Shown here one piece after another: positions 25,220 through 34,191 of a stretch of 64,000 nt of DNA. Position 1 is the first letter of the stretch; the number at the start of each line of letters is the position of its first letter. The notes below the pieces were generated by a model that did not search any database, was not told the DNA's origin, and saw nothing but the letters and a program-made list of their open reading frames with translations. Both the position numbers and the translations under genes were made by a program. Source of the stretch: Chitinophagaceae bacterium UBA4407 (lineage in GTDB: Bacteria > Bacteroidota > Bacteroidia > Chitinophagales > Chitinophagaceae); contig DGQT01000040.1 in the NCBI GenBank assembly GCA_002390845.1, positions 54,616 to 118,615 of the forward strand, written 5' to 3'.

Positions 25220-25758
25220 TTTCTGGAATAAGGCATGTTTAAATTTTATCTTTCACACATGCAAGATGAATAACAACTGCATATTTTTTTCAATATCAAT
25301 TTGAAAATAAATTATGAATATTTATAAAACACAGCATTGCGAAGTTTGTGTAATTAATTTTGCATAGTATTTCTAAATTAAGTACAGTAATTCCTTAAAT
25401 AAGGACTTAATCTGCAAAAGAGTTTCAAACACGACTAAAGAAAGTTTTTCCGCAAGTGCTGGTTATTGATACTTCAGGAGATGTTGAAATCCTGGCTGTT
25501 CAACAACCTCAATAATATCACTATTGCTGCGAGGAAGCATTAGCAGATGAGTAGAATATCGTGATCTTTTTGTAATAGAACGGCTGGTATAGAATAATAA
25601 ATTATTTAATAATAATGACTTGATACCTTAGCATTTTTATGATAGGTTTTTAGCACAGGGTGTAAAAATGGCTTTTCAGTCTTTTTCCAAATTTTCCTCA
25701 TAAGTGAAACAAAAAATCTTAATTGGTTTTGTATTAAAATGTATTTTCAGGAGAAAAC
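25220..25758. other. A/T-rich gene-free region, possible decayed coding remnant
   Basis: There is no arm of the dispersed repeat here. One short plus-strand stretch near 25447-25515 reads FPQVLVIDTSGDVEILAVQQ, which could be a fragment of a decayed gene but is too short to name. The rest shows nothing recognisable. Confidence 0.3.
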
Positions 25759-26058
25759 TTACTCATTATTTAAACTCAAAGAATAGTTTGAAAATCCTGC
25801 CCTTTTTTCAAAACCCGAATTCTGTAGTTGTTCACCATTCAAATACAGCTGAAAAGTATACTTACCCTCATGCATAAGGCTAAGTCTTAGCTGTACCATC
25901 GGTCCTTCAAAATGCCCTTTTCGTATCAGCTTTTCTTCCTGCGAAATTATTTTGTATTCGAAGGTCTTGTTTTGCAAGGCAGTACTGTTTATTTCTACAA
26001 ATAAAAAGTCATGCACAATATCTGTTATGCGTGCAAATGAATCGTTAGTGGCGTACAT
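25759..26058 (-). CDS. Small hypothetical protein, resembling a T9SS sorting-domain fold
   Basis: A 99-residue protein without a signal peptide. The pattern LIRKGHFEGPMVQLRLSLMH then EGKYTFQLYLNGEQLQ resembles, by eye, the C-terminal half of T9SS type A sorting domains (beta strands ending in a G-x-Y-x-(L/V)-x-(L/V) motif). Here it would be a stand-alone domain with no cargo. Start and coding status are moderately supported: the frame is clean and has an ATG, but there are no neighbours in an operon. Confidence 0.5.
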   Translation of the reverse strand: MYATNDSFARITDIVHDFLFVEINSTALQNKTFEYKIISQEEKLIRKGHFEGPMVQLRLSLMHEGKYTFQLYLNGEQLQNSGFEKRAGFSNYSLSLNNE

Positions 26059-26191
26059 GATTGAAAGGGGATGGTTACAGATGACCCTGTAAATTTAGCG
26101 CTTGCTGTTACGCAGTTTTGCATATACCTGTTATAAAATTATTACGAAATGGTTAACGCCTTACGGGCTGTTTAAAGTTGAACATAGTTAT

Positions 26192-26222
26192 TCAGTAAAA
26201 GTGTGCGACGCAAGAAAATATG
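26192..26222. repeat. Right arm fragment of the dispersed repeat (E13)
   Basis: CAGTAAAAGTGTGCGACGCAAG followed by AAAATATG. The outer AGCCCGGCTC end is not recognisable. Confidence 0.65.
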
Positions 26223-26279
26223 CCGTTTGTACAAATGATGGTATCAAAAAAATCTGTTCTTTTTAAAATATTTTTATTG

Positions 26280-26356
26280 ATCAGGGTTCAATACTGCTAT
26301 GAAGCTTTTGTTGTGTCACTCACTGCATCGATCTGTTCAATACCCGGCTTTTAAAA
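26280..26356. repeat. Left arm of the dispersed repeat, type II core (E14)
   Basis: ATCAGGGTTCAAT, TATGAAGCTTTT, GTTGTGTCACTCACTGCATC. It lies in the 612-bp gap before the giant gene. A further degenerate arm-like stretch (TACAAGTGCGCAATCACTC) occurs near 26433. The remaining 26470-26671 is A/T-rich, presumably with the promoter of the 2255-codon gene, but no clear box was found. Confidence 0.7.
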
Positions 26357-26671
26357 TGCATGAGTTTACAATTTCTTTATATTAAGTTAACGCAGGTTGG
26401 TATTGTTTGCTTTAATTAAATGTTTCCTTTGCTACAAGTGCGCAATCACTCAAATCTGACTGCCGGAATAGCCGTACACCTAATATTACAAAGCACTTGT
26501 GTTTTCTTAGGCGTTGCAATTTTAAAACAATTGATCAAATCAGTTAAACAGAGCAGTTTATATCAATAGAATGTTATTCAATTGATATTTTTATTTCTTG
26601 TCTTGTGACCCGTAATTGAAAAGAAAATTTTTATACCAAAACATTCCTAATCATCAAAACTTCAGTAAAAA

Positions 26672-29600
26672 ATGTACCCTACTAAAAAAATCCCTATTGG
26701 CCAGGGAATGGTGTCTATGTCAAAAAAGGCAATTGAATATTTAAAATCGTTGCGCTTATCAAGACATTTTATTATTGGCTTATTTGCGTTACTGGTATTT
26801 AGCGGGCTCAGTCAAAAAGCAACAGCTCAATTGGCTAAAGGTGATATAGCATTTACCGCTTTTAATGCTGACGAAGATGGCTGGTCTCTGGTAAGTTTTA
26901 TAGATATTCCTGCCAATACAATTATCTACTTTACAGATAATGAGGCAACAGGAACCACTTCTTTTAATACGGGAGAATCCTATTTTCAATGGAGCACAGG
27001 ATCGAGTGCAATTCAGGCAGGAACGGTAGTTCGCTTTAGCAGCGTAGATCTTACCAGTCTTGCTTCATCAGTGGGAACTCTCACCCGGGCATCGGTATCT
27101 GGCAGCACAAATTATGGCTTATCTGGTTCAGGAGATGTTGTGTATGCTTTTCAAGGTAGCAGTGTAACTTCACCTTCGTTAATTTTAACCGCAATATCCT
27201 CAGGTGATGTGGTGACTCCCGGTGATGTTATTACCAATGCAGGGTTGACAACCGGAACAAATGCCATTGTATTAAGAACCAGTGCTGACTACGGTGAATA
27301 CAACGGCGCCAGATCAGGGCAGACAAGTTTTGCTAATTATAAATCATTGGTATTTGGTGTTGCTAACTGGACGGTAGATCAGAATGATGGAACCTATACC
27401 ACCACTGTACCCAATACAACTGCATTTACCATTTCTAATACCGTTAATCTTTCTGTAAGTACCAACAGTGCTTCCGAAACGGGATTAACTGTTGTAACGG
27501 TAACAGCTACAGCATCTTCAGCGGTGTCCGGTGCTCAAACGGTTTCATTAGGAGTAACAGGCACAGGAATTACCCCAGGTGATTATACCCTATCCAATAC
27601 AACAATAACAATACCTAATGGCAGCACTTCAGGTTCAGTAACTTTTACAGTAATTGATGATGCTGATTTTGAAGGGGATGAAACAGCTGTTTTAAATATA
27701 AGCAGCCCCTCATCGGGAATTACCCTTGGATCTACAACTTCACAAAATATCACTATAACTGATAACGACCCTGCACCGGTACCATCTGTTAACCTATCCG
27801 TTAACACCAGTAATGCTTCCGAGGCAGGTACAACTGTGATTACTGTTACCGCTACCAGTTCTTTCGCCGTAACTGGCGACCAAACAGTTGCTCTGGCGGT
27901 TACTGGCACAGGTATTACCGCCGGTGATTATACACTTTCATCTGCTACAATTACTATCCCTGGCGGCAGCACCACAGGGTCTGTAACTTTTACTGTAGTT
28001 GATGATGCGATTTACGAAGGAACTGAGACTGCTACACTAACTATTAGCGGATCTTCAGTTGGTATCACACTCGGCTCAACTACTACACAGAGCGTTGACA
28101 TTACGGATAATGACGTGGCACTTGAGGTTGATCTTTCCAAATATGTGAGAATTGGCCGCTATGATTTGCCGGAACCAACAAGAACTACTCCTCCTGCCAA
28201 CAGTTTGCTGGCTCAGGAAGTATCAGCAGTAACTTACAACTGGGACACGCAAACACTTTTTGTAGTTGGTGATGGTGGAACTTCAGTGGTGCAGGTAACA
28301 AAAACCGGTCAGTTAATCAACTCCATGACTTTGGCACAGGGCAGCAGTCCTCAGGGAACTGAATTTTACGATCCAGAAGGGCTTACTTATGTGGGTAATG
28401 GTAAATTCGTAATGAGTGAAGAGCGTGACAGGCAGGCTGTACTGTTTACCTATGTTGCCGGTACAACACTTACAAGAAGTGCTACGCAAACGGTAAAGCT
28501 GGGCACTTTCGTTCAGAATATTGGGATTGAAGGTATTTCCTACGATCCTATGACAAATGGATATATCTGTGTTAAGGAAAAAACCCCACAGGGAATCTTC
28601 CAAACGGGTATTGATTTTGATGCCGGAACTGCCACAAATGGTTCTGCTACTACAGAAAATTCCATTAATCTTTTTGATCCTGCATTGACAAATACACTCG
28701 ACTTTGCAGATGTATTTGCATTATCAAACTTGCCTGCCTTAAATGGGCAGCCTAATTATGGAAACCTGCTCGTATTGAGCCAGGAATCGGGTAAAATTAT
28801 TAATGTTGACCGTACGGGAAATATATCCAGTTCATTGACAATTATTTCAGACCAAGGTAACCCGCTCGATGTTCCTGGTCAACAACATGAAGGTCTTACA
28901 ATGGATCGCGATGGCAACCTGTATGTGGTAAGTGAAAATGGTGGTGGAGATTTTGATCATCCGCAGCTTTGGGTGTATGCACCTTCTTTGGTTCCAAATC
29001 AGGCACCTAGTACTTTAGCTCTTAGCAATACAACCAATACAATAGAGGAAAATACGAGTACACTAAATCCGATTAAAGTTGCAGATATTGTTGTTACCGA
29101 TGATGGATTGGGGGCTAATAATCTTACCCTGAGTGGACCAGATGCAGCCTTTTTTGAGATAACAGGTTTTGGTTTATTTATAAAAGCAGGTACAGTGCTT
29201 GATTACGAAACCAAGACTAGCTATAACATTACCATTAATGTTGATGACCCAACAGTTGGTAGTACACCTGATGCTACTACTTCCTACACATTAAATCTTA
29301 CTGATGTAGTAAATGAAACTCCACAGCTTCCTGCTATTATCATCTCTGAGGTAGCCCCTTGGTCCAGTGGTAATAGTCCGGTTGGTGCTGATTGGTTTGA
29401 AGTAACCAATACTACCAACACCGCGATAGATATTACAGGCTGGAAAATGGATGATAACTCAAACTCTTTTGCAACATCTGTGGCATTGAATGGAATTACT
29501 TCAATTGCTGCAGGCGAATCAGTTATATTTATAGAAACTGCCGATTTGCCGGGCAAATCTGCGGCATTCCTTTCTAACTGGTTTGGCGCCAATCCACCTG

Positions 29601-32600
29601 CTGGTCTTCATATCGGAAGCTATACTGGTTCTGGTGTTGGCCTTAGTTCAGGGGGCGATGCGGTGAACTTATTCAATAGTGCAGGGGTGCTACAAGCCAA
29701 TGTAACATTTGGTGCTTCTCCTGCTGGTCCGTTCCCAACCTTTAACAATGCGGCCGGGCTTAATAATGCAGCTGTTTCGCAATTGAGTGTTGCGGGTGTT
29801 AACACTGCATTTGCTGCAGTGAACAGTGCAAACGAAATCGGATCACCTGGTTCTATCGGTAAGCTGTTTATTTCTGAAGTTTCACCATGGTCCAGTGGCA
29901 ACAGCCCAGTAGCAGCAGATTGGTTTGAGATTACAAATACACTTGCAACTGCTGTAGATATTACAGGATGGAAAATAGATGACAACTCAGGTTCATTTGC
30001 AGCTTCTGTAGCACTTAACGGAATCACTTCAATTGCCCCGGGCGAGTCTGTAATATTTATAGAAACCGCAGATCTGCCCGGCAAATCTGCGGCCTTCCTT
30101 TCTAACTGGTTTGGAGCAAATCCTCCGGCAAACCTTAAGATTGGAAGCTATTCAGGATCAAGCGTTGGTTTGAGTTCAAGCGGAGATGCCGTTAACTTGT
30201 ATAACAGCACAGGAATATTGCAAGCCAGTGTAATCTTTGGTGCCTCATCTTCATCGGCACCTTTTAAAACGTTCGATAACGCTGCCGGTCTAAACAATAC
30301 TACGATAACCCAACTTAGTGTAACAGGTACAAATGGTGCTTTTGTTGCAAGTGCCGATGCTAATGAAATTGGTTCGCCTGGTACTATTATTAATCCACCT
30401 TGTTCCGGTGCACCAAACCAACCGGCTACTTTCACAGCAAAAACAACTTTTGTTTACCAGGGAGACAATGCGGTTGCTTATACAGTGCCAACACAACCAG
30501 ATGTAACCTATGCATGGACGTTTAGTGGAACAGGTGCGACAATAAATGGAACAGGAAATGCTGTTACTGTGAATTACTCATCATCTGCGACGAGTGGCAA
30601 TTTAAGCGTAACGGCAAATAATGCCTGTGGTGCAAGTACTGCAAGAACTCTTGCAATAACACTTAATACGGCAATCGCTTTAAATACTACTAATTTAGAT
30701 TATTCCTTTGTTACAGTTGGTTGCAACAGGCTCGATTACCTCGATACAGCAGCAACAGCTGTTGATCCTGATTACAATGCTGATTCAAGCACAGCCAATG
30801 TGTACCAGCTGAAGCGTTTGTTTACTGAGATTTCTCATTTAAATCCATTGCCTAAATATCTGTTAATGACTGGTGATATTGTGATGGGATATATAAATGA
30901 CACAGTTGCACTTACGAAACAGTTAACAGGCTGGAGGTCAATATATGAGAATCACCCACTTTCAAAAATGGGTATACAACTGGTGGTCATTCCGGGCAAC
31001 CATGAAACGCAGGATAAAGCTGCAGGTAAAAAATCTTTTGTTGCAGCAGAAAGAACGTTCGTGCGGGTAATGGCACCTTATATCCTGGGCAGTAATGGCC
31101 CTGGAGTTGGAGGCCCTGACAACCTTCAAACAGACCAAAGCAAATTGACCTACTCTTTCGATAATGGCACTGATCACTTCATTGTAATTGATACTGACCC
31201 TGTGGGAGCAGACGGTACGGTTCCTTACAAATGGATTGGCAGCGATATACAAAATGCGAGAGCTAATAATGCCCGTCACATATTTGCATTCGGACATAAA
31301 CCTGCTTATTCTTCACCATTTGCCCCATTAGGCGGCCTTGACGCAAAAGCGCCTCAAAGAGATAGCTTATGGAAGTACCTGGAAGACAACAATTGCGAGG
31401 CAATGTTCTCTGCTCATGAACATGTATGGGATAGTGTTCATCCGCATCCCGGAAAAACTTGGCAGGTGATTGCCGGTAATGGAGGTTCACGTGTGGAAAC
31501 AACATGGGTAGGAAACGGACAGCAGTATTATGGATATACTTTGGTTAACCTTTATACCGACAGAAAAGTAAACGTTATGGGATTGGGCAGAAACACCGAT
31601 ATGACACCGGTAGTAGGTTCTGCTTTCACACTCAACGAAGACGCTAATCCAACTACGGTAAGGAATAATTTTGATATCTGTTTAACCACAACATCAAATA
31701 CCGTGATAAGTGCATGTAACAGTTATGATTGGAATGGTGTAACCTATAATGAGTCCGGTTCTTATATCTATACCACCACTAATGTAACAGGATGTGATTC
31801 AATTGCAACATTGAAGCTCACTATAAATCATCCAACCAGCAGTTCTACCAGCGTTGCAGTATGTGCTTCGCAGCTACCGTTTAGCTGGAACGGAATCGAC
31901 CGCACGGAAGCTGGCACCTATACTTTTACTACAACGAATGCAGCCGGTTGTGATTCAGTGGCTACTTTAATACTCACCGTAAATCAGGCAACCAGCAGTT
32001 CTACCAGCGTTGCAATTTGCGCATCAGCATTGCCTTATAGCTGGAATGGTATTGACCGCACTGAGGCAGGCACATACACTTACACAACTACCAATGCTGT
32101 CGGTTGTGATTCAGTTGCTACTTTATTACTTTCAGTAAATCAGGCAACCAGCAGTTCTACCAGCGTTGCAATATGTGCATCCGCATTGCCTTATAATTGG
32201 AATGGAATTGACCGCACTGAGGCAGGCACATACACTTATACAACTACCAATACTGCAGGTTGCGATTCAGTTGCTACTTTAATACTTTCAGTAAATGAAG
32301 CAACCAGCAGTTCTACCAGTGTTGCAATATGTGCATCAGCATTGCCTTATAACTGGAATGGTATTGACCGAAACGAAGCGGGAACCTACACGTACACAAC
32401 AACCAACAGCAATGGTTGCGATTCAGTTGCTACGCTTGTTTTAACAGTAAATCCTTCACCGGTTGCCTCTGCAACTGCAGGTACTATCACATGTAACGGC
32501 GGTTCAACAAGTGTGACTGTTAGTGCAACAGGAGGCGTAGCTCCATATACTGGTACAGGTACTTTTGCAGTAGCAGCGGGAAGTTATAATTATACAGTAA

Positions 32601-33439
32601 CTGACGCAAACAATTGTTCTGCATCAATTAGCATAACGGTTACACAGCCAAACCCAATAATTGCAACTGTTAACACCGGCACTATCTCCTGTTTTGGTGG
32701 TAGAGTTTCTGCAACAGTTACAGCCACAGGAGGCTCGTCATCATACAAGTATAAAATTAATAACAAGAAACTGCAGATCAGCAATGTGTTTAACAACCTT
32801 GCTGCCGGAAGTTACCTCGTAACCGTTTTTGATTCAGAAGGCTGCTCAGGTTCCGTATCTTTCACCATAACACAGCCAACCAAGCTAAGCCTTGTTGGGG
32901 TTCAAAAAATTAAGCCTTCGTGCAAAGGTGGCACGAACGGCTTAATCCAGGTGTCAGGTGTTGGTGGTACGGGTGCTTACCAATACAGCATCAACAACGG
33001 CACATTCACTTCAAGTGGCGTGTTTAATAACCTGCATGCAGGTACTTACACTATAAATGTGATAGATGCCAATGGCTGTAACGCTTCGCTCCCTGTAATT
33101 CTTGCAGATGGTAAAGGCGCATGTATAGAAGCCATTGCCCCTGTGGAAAACCAGGAAGCAGGTCACAGTATTCAAATCAGCGGCAACAAGCCCGAACTTA
33201 AGATAATAGCATTGCCTAACCCAACCACCACTTCGTTTACGCTTAATGTACAAAGCGGCAGTAATGAAGAGGTGCAGATAACGGTTACAGACATGATGGG
33301 CAAAAAAATGTACGCAGTTAAAGGAAGCGCCAACCAGCAATTCAGGTTTGGCAGCAGCTTTACTTCGGGTATGTATATTGTTCAGGTTGTACAGGGCAAG
33401 AACATTCAAACGCTTAAAATTATTAAAGGAAAAGGGTAA
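26672..33439 (+). CDS. Giant secreted mosaic protein: Calx-beta, SdiA-regulated/phytase-like, lamin-tail, calcineurin-like phosphoesterase, SprB-like repeats, T9SS sorting domain
   Basis: A 2255-residue surface or secreted protein. The signal peptide lies in HFIIGLFALLVFSGLSQKATAQ (about 36-54); the real start may be the ATG at residue 13 or 17. In order: a beta domain (LAKGDIAFTAFNADEDGW, 55-250); two Calx-beta repeats (about 259-483, each ending in TDND); a SdiA-regulated/esterase-phytase-like propeller (about 487-777: DPEGLTYVGNGKFVMSEE, GIEGISYD); a cadherin-like domain (780-880); two lamin-tail domains (888-1007, 1065-1190); an Ig/PKD-like domain; a calcineurin-like phosphoesterase (about 1343-1643: TGDIVMG, PGNHET, GHKPAYS, SAHEHVW); 52-residue repeats (1670-1929); SprB-like repeats; and a T9SS type A sorting domain (2173-2255, ending QVVQGKNIQTLKIIKGKG). 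A role in extracellular phosphate release is inference. Confidence 0.9.
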   Translation: MYPTKKIPIGQGMVSMSKKAIEYLKSLRLSRHFIIGLFALLVFSGLSQKATAQLAKGDIAFTAFNADEDGWSLVSFIDIPANTIIYFTDNEATGTTSFNTGESYFQWSTGSSAIQAGTVVRFSSVDLTSLASSVGTLTRASVSGSTNYGLSGSGDVVYAFQGSSVTSPSLILTAISSGDVVTPGDVITNAGLTTGTNAIVLRTSADYGEYNGARSGQTSFANYKSLVFGVANWTVDQNDGTYTTTVPNTTAFTISNTVNLSVSTNSASETGLTVVTVTATASSAVSGAQTVSLGVTGTGITPGDYTLSNTTITIPNGSTSGSVTFTVIDDADFEGDETAVLNISSPSSGITLGSTTSQNITITDNDPAPVPSVNLSVNTSNASEAGTTVITVTATSSFAVTGDQTVALAVTGTGITAGDYTLSSATITIPGGSTTGSVTFTVVDDAIYEGTETATLTISGSSVGITLGSTTTQSVDITDNDVALEVDLSKYVRIGRYDLPEPTRTTPPANSLLAQEVSAVTYNWDTQTLFVVGDGGTSVVQVTKTGQLINSMTLAQGSSPQGTEFYDPEGLTYVGNGKFVMSEERDRQAVLFTYVAGTTLTRSATQTVKLGTFVQNIGIEGISYDPMTNGYICVKEKTPQGIFQTGIDFDAGTATNGSATTENSINLFDPALTNTLDFADVFALSNLPALNGQPNYGNLLVLSQESGKIINVDRTGNISSSLTIISDQGNPLDVPGQQHEGLTMDRDGNLYVVSENGGGDFDHPQLWVYAPSLVPNQAPSTLALSNTTNTIEENTSTLNPIKVADIVVTDDGLGANNLTLSGPDAAFFEITGFGLFIKAGTVLDYETKTSYNITINVDDPTVGSTPDATTSYTLNLTDVVNETPQLPAIIISEVAPWSSGNSPVGADWFEVTNTTNTAIDITGWKMDDNSNSFATSVALNGITSIAAGESVIFIETADLPGKSAAFLSNWFGANPPAGLHIGSYTGSGVGLSSGGDAVNLFNSAGVLQANVTFGASPAGPFPTFNNAAGLNNAAVSQLSVAGVNTAFAAVNSANEIGSPGSIGKLFISEVSPWSSGNSPVAADWFEITNTLATAVDITGWKIDDNSGSFAASVALNGITSIAPGESVIFIETADLPGKSAAFLSNWFGANPPANLKIGSYSGSSVGLSSSGDAVNLYNSTGILQASVIFGASSSSAPFKTFDNAAGLNNTTITQLSVTGTNGAFVASADANEIGSPGTIINPPCSGAPNQPATFTAKTTFVYQGDNAVAYTVPTQPDVTYAWTFSGTGATINGTGNAVTVNYSSSATSGNLSVTANNACGASTARTLAITLNTAIALNTTNLDYSFVTVGCNRLDYLDTAATAVDPDYNADSSTANVYQLKRLFTEISHLNPLPKYLLMTGDIVMGYINDTVALTKQLTGWRSIYENHPLSKMGIQLVVIPGNHETQDKAAGKKSFVAAERTFVRVMAPYILGSNGPGVGGPDNLQTDQSKLTYSFDNGTDHFIVIDTDPVGADGTVPYKWIGSDIQNARANNARHIFAFGHKPAYSSPFAPLGGLDAKAPQRDSLWKYLEDNNCEAMFSAHEHVWDSVHPHPGKTWQVIAGNGGSRVETTWVGNGQQYYGYTLVNLYTDRKVNVMGLGRNTDMTPVVGSAFTLNEDANPTTVRNNFDICLTTTSNTVISACNSYDWNGVTYNESGSYIYTTTNVTGCDSIATLKLTINHPTSSSTSVAVCASQLPFSWNGIDRTEAGTYTFTTTNAAGCDSVATLILTVNQATSSSTSVAICASALPYSWNGIDRTEAGTYTYTTTNAVGCDSVATLLLSVNQATSSSTSVAICASALPYNWNGIDRTEAGTYTYTTTNTAGCDSVATLILSVNEATSSSTSVAICASALPYNWNGIDRNEAGTYTYTTTNSNGCDSVATLVLTVNPSPVASATAGTITCNGGSTSVTVSATGGVAPYTGTGTFAVAAGSYNYTVTDANNCSASISITVTQPNPIIATVNTGTISCFGGRVSATVTATGGSSSYKYKINNKKLQISNVFNNLAAGSYLVTVFDSEGCSGSVSFTITQPTKLSLVGVQKIKPSCKGGTNGLIQVSGVGGTGAYQYSINNGTFTSSGVFNNLHAGTYTINVIDANGCNASLPVILADGKGACIEAIAPVENQEAGHSIQISGNKPELKIIALPNPTTTSFTLNVQSGSNEEVQITVTDMMGKKMYAVKGSANQQFRFGSSFTSGMYIVQVVQGKNIQTLKIIKGKG
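29335..30390 (+). repeat. Direct duplication of the lamin-tail domain coding region
   Basis: Two successive approximately 530-bp units encode nearly identical proteins (SEVAPWSSGNSPVGADWFE versus SEVSPWSSGNSPVAADWFE; both contain GESVIFIETADLPGKSAAF). DNA identity is high but third-position changes are frequent, so the duplication is not fresh. Confidence 0.85.
31834..32457 (+). repeat. Four tandem 156-bp units encoding 52-residue repeats
   Basis: The unit starts AACCAGCAGTTCTACCAG at 31834, 31990, 32146 and 32302, an exact 156-bp period. Each unit encodes SSTSVAICASALPY.WNGIDR and GTYTYTTTN..GCDSVATL. A diverged fifth unit precedes them (31678-31833). The DNA similarity between units is high enough for slippage or recombination. 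Confidence 0.9.
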
Positions 33440-33461
33440 AATTTCTTTAATCAAACTTTAC

Positions 33462-33491
33462 AAGGCTGCTCTTTTTGGGCAGCCTTTTTTT
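33462..33491 (+). terminator. Intrinsic terminator after the giant secreted-protein gene
   Basis: AAGGCTGC (33462-33469) and GCAGCCTT (33479-33486) form a perfect 8-bp stem with an approximately 9-base loop, followed by a run of T to 33491. It lies 22 bases after the stop codon. Confidence 0.88.
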
Positions 33492-33515
33492 GCGCTTTTA
33501 TCAGGTAGTAAATAC

Positions 33516-33620
33516 ATTTTTATGAGCCCGGCATTTCATACGTCAATCATCTTTACTTGCGTCGCACACTTCTGCGGTTGGATTATATTGGGCTTTTACC
33601 TTAGCGTAGATTGAAGCGTA
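33516..33620. repeat. Left arm of the dispersed repeat (E15)
   Basis: TTTTTATGAGCCCGGCAT, then TTGCGTCGCACACTTCTGCG, GGTTGGATTATATTGGGCTTTTACC and TTAGCGTAGATTGAAGCG. A second left arm of similar tail follows at 33975, so the right arm at 35377 could pair with either. Confidence 0.83.
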
Positions 33621-33662
33621 TTGTTGCAGGGCATTGGACAACAATAACGAAGCGAAAATCAA

Positions 33663-33867
33663 TTACGCCAGCGGCGTAACCTGTTTGTAGATAACCAGAT
33701 GAAAATAAAATCTTTGCCCCAGAGGGGCAACCTGTCTGTATACATTTCTTAGTTTAAAAATTCAATCTTTAATCCTGATAATTATTCTGTAATCAGGTTG
33801 CTCCTCCGGAGCAAAGGGCAATTCAAAATTAAACTGTTTATACAAAGAGGTTGCCCCGCTGGGGCAG
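33663..33867. repeat. Cluster of four REP-like palindromes (CAACCTGTNTGTA family)
   Basis: Palindromes TTACGCCAGCGGCGTAA (33663-33679), TTGCCCCAGAGGGGCAA (33714-33730), TTGCTCCTCCGGAGCAA (33798-33814) and TTGCCCCGCTGGGGCA (33851-33866). The first two are followed by CCTGTTTGTAG or CCTGTCTGTAT, and the last two are preceded by the reverse complement of similar sequence. The two pairs are thus in opposite orientation. This type of palindrome is widespread in Bacteroidota intergenic DNA and unrelated to the GCGTCGCAC family. Confidence 0.75.
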
Positions 33868-33974
33868 TTGCTGTTATTGCATTTCGGTGACAGATTATTA
33901 TTCAGTTTCCATTTTTGGTTCACTTGCCTTTTAGATTTTCATGGTGTCTATTGCGTTCTCAATACCTTATGCCA

Positions 33975-34042
33975 CATCGGGACACACTCTTGTACGGTTG
34001 GATTATATATTGGGCTTTTACCGCAGCGAAGATTGAAGCGGA
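33975..34042. repeat. Left arm bounding the NERD gene (E16-L)
   Basis: TCGGGACACACTCTTGTACGG followed by TTGGATTATATATTGGGC, TTTTACCGCAGCGAAGATTG and AAGCGGA. The 52 bp at 33991-34042 recur inverted at 35377-35426. The gene-free interval 33868-34191 otherwise shows nothing. Confidence 0.85.
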
Positions 34043-34191
34043 GGATCACCAACATACGCGAACCCGTTTAAACGGTTTTGAGCCATCATTCCATTATCCT
34101 TCATTTTTTTGGTATGCGGATTTAGTTCGTCTATTTTTGAGTTGGCCGCAATAAGTTCAGGACACAACCTTCAAAATATTATAAAGAAAAA

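Noticed and set aside
30148..30435. Minus-strand ORFs of 95-154 codons inside the giant gene
   Set aside because: They are antisense shadows of repetitive Ser/Thr/Gly-rich coding DNA. Repeated sense codons create long open antisense frames.
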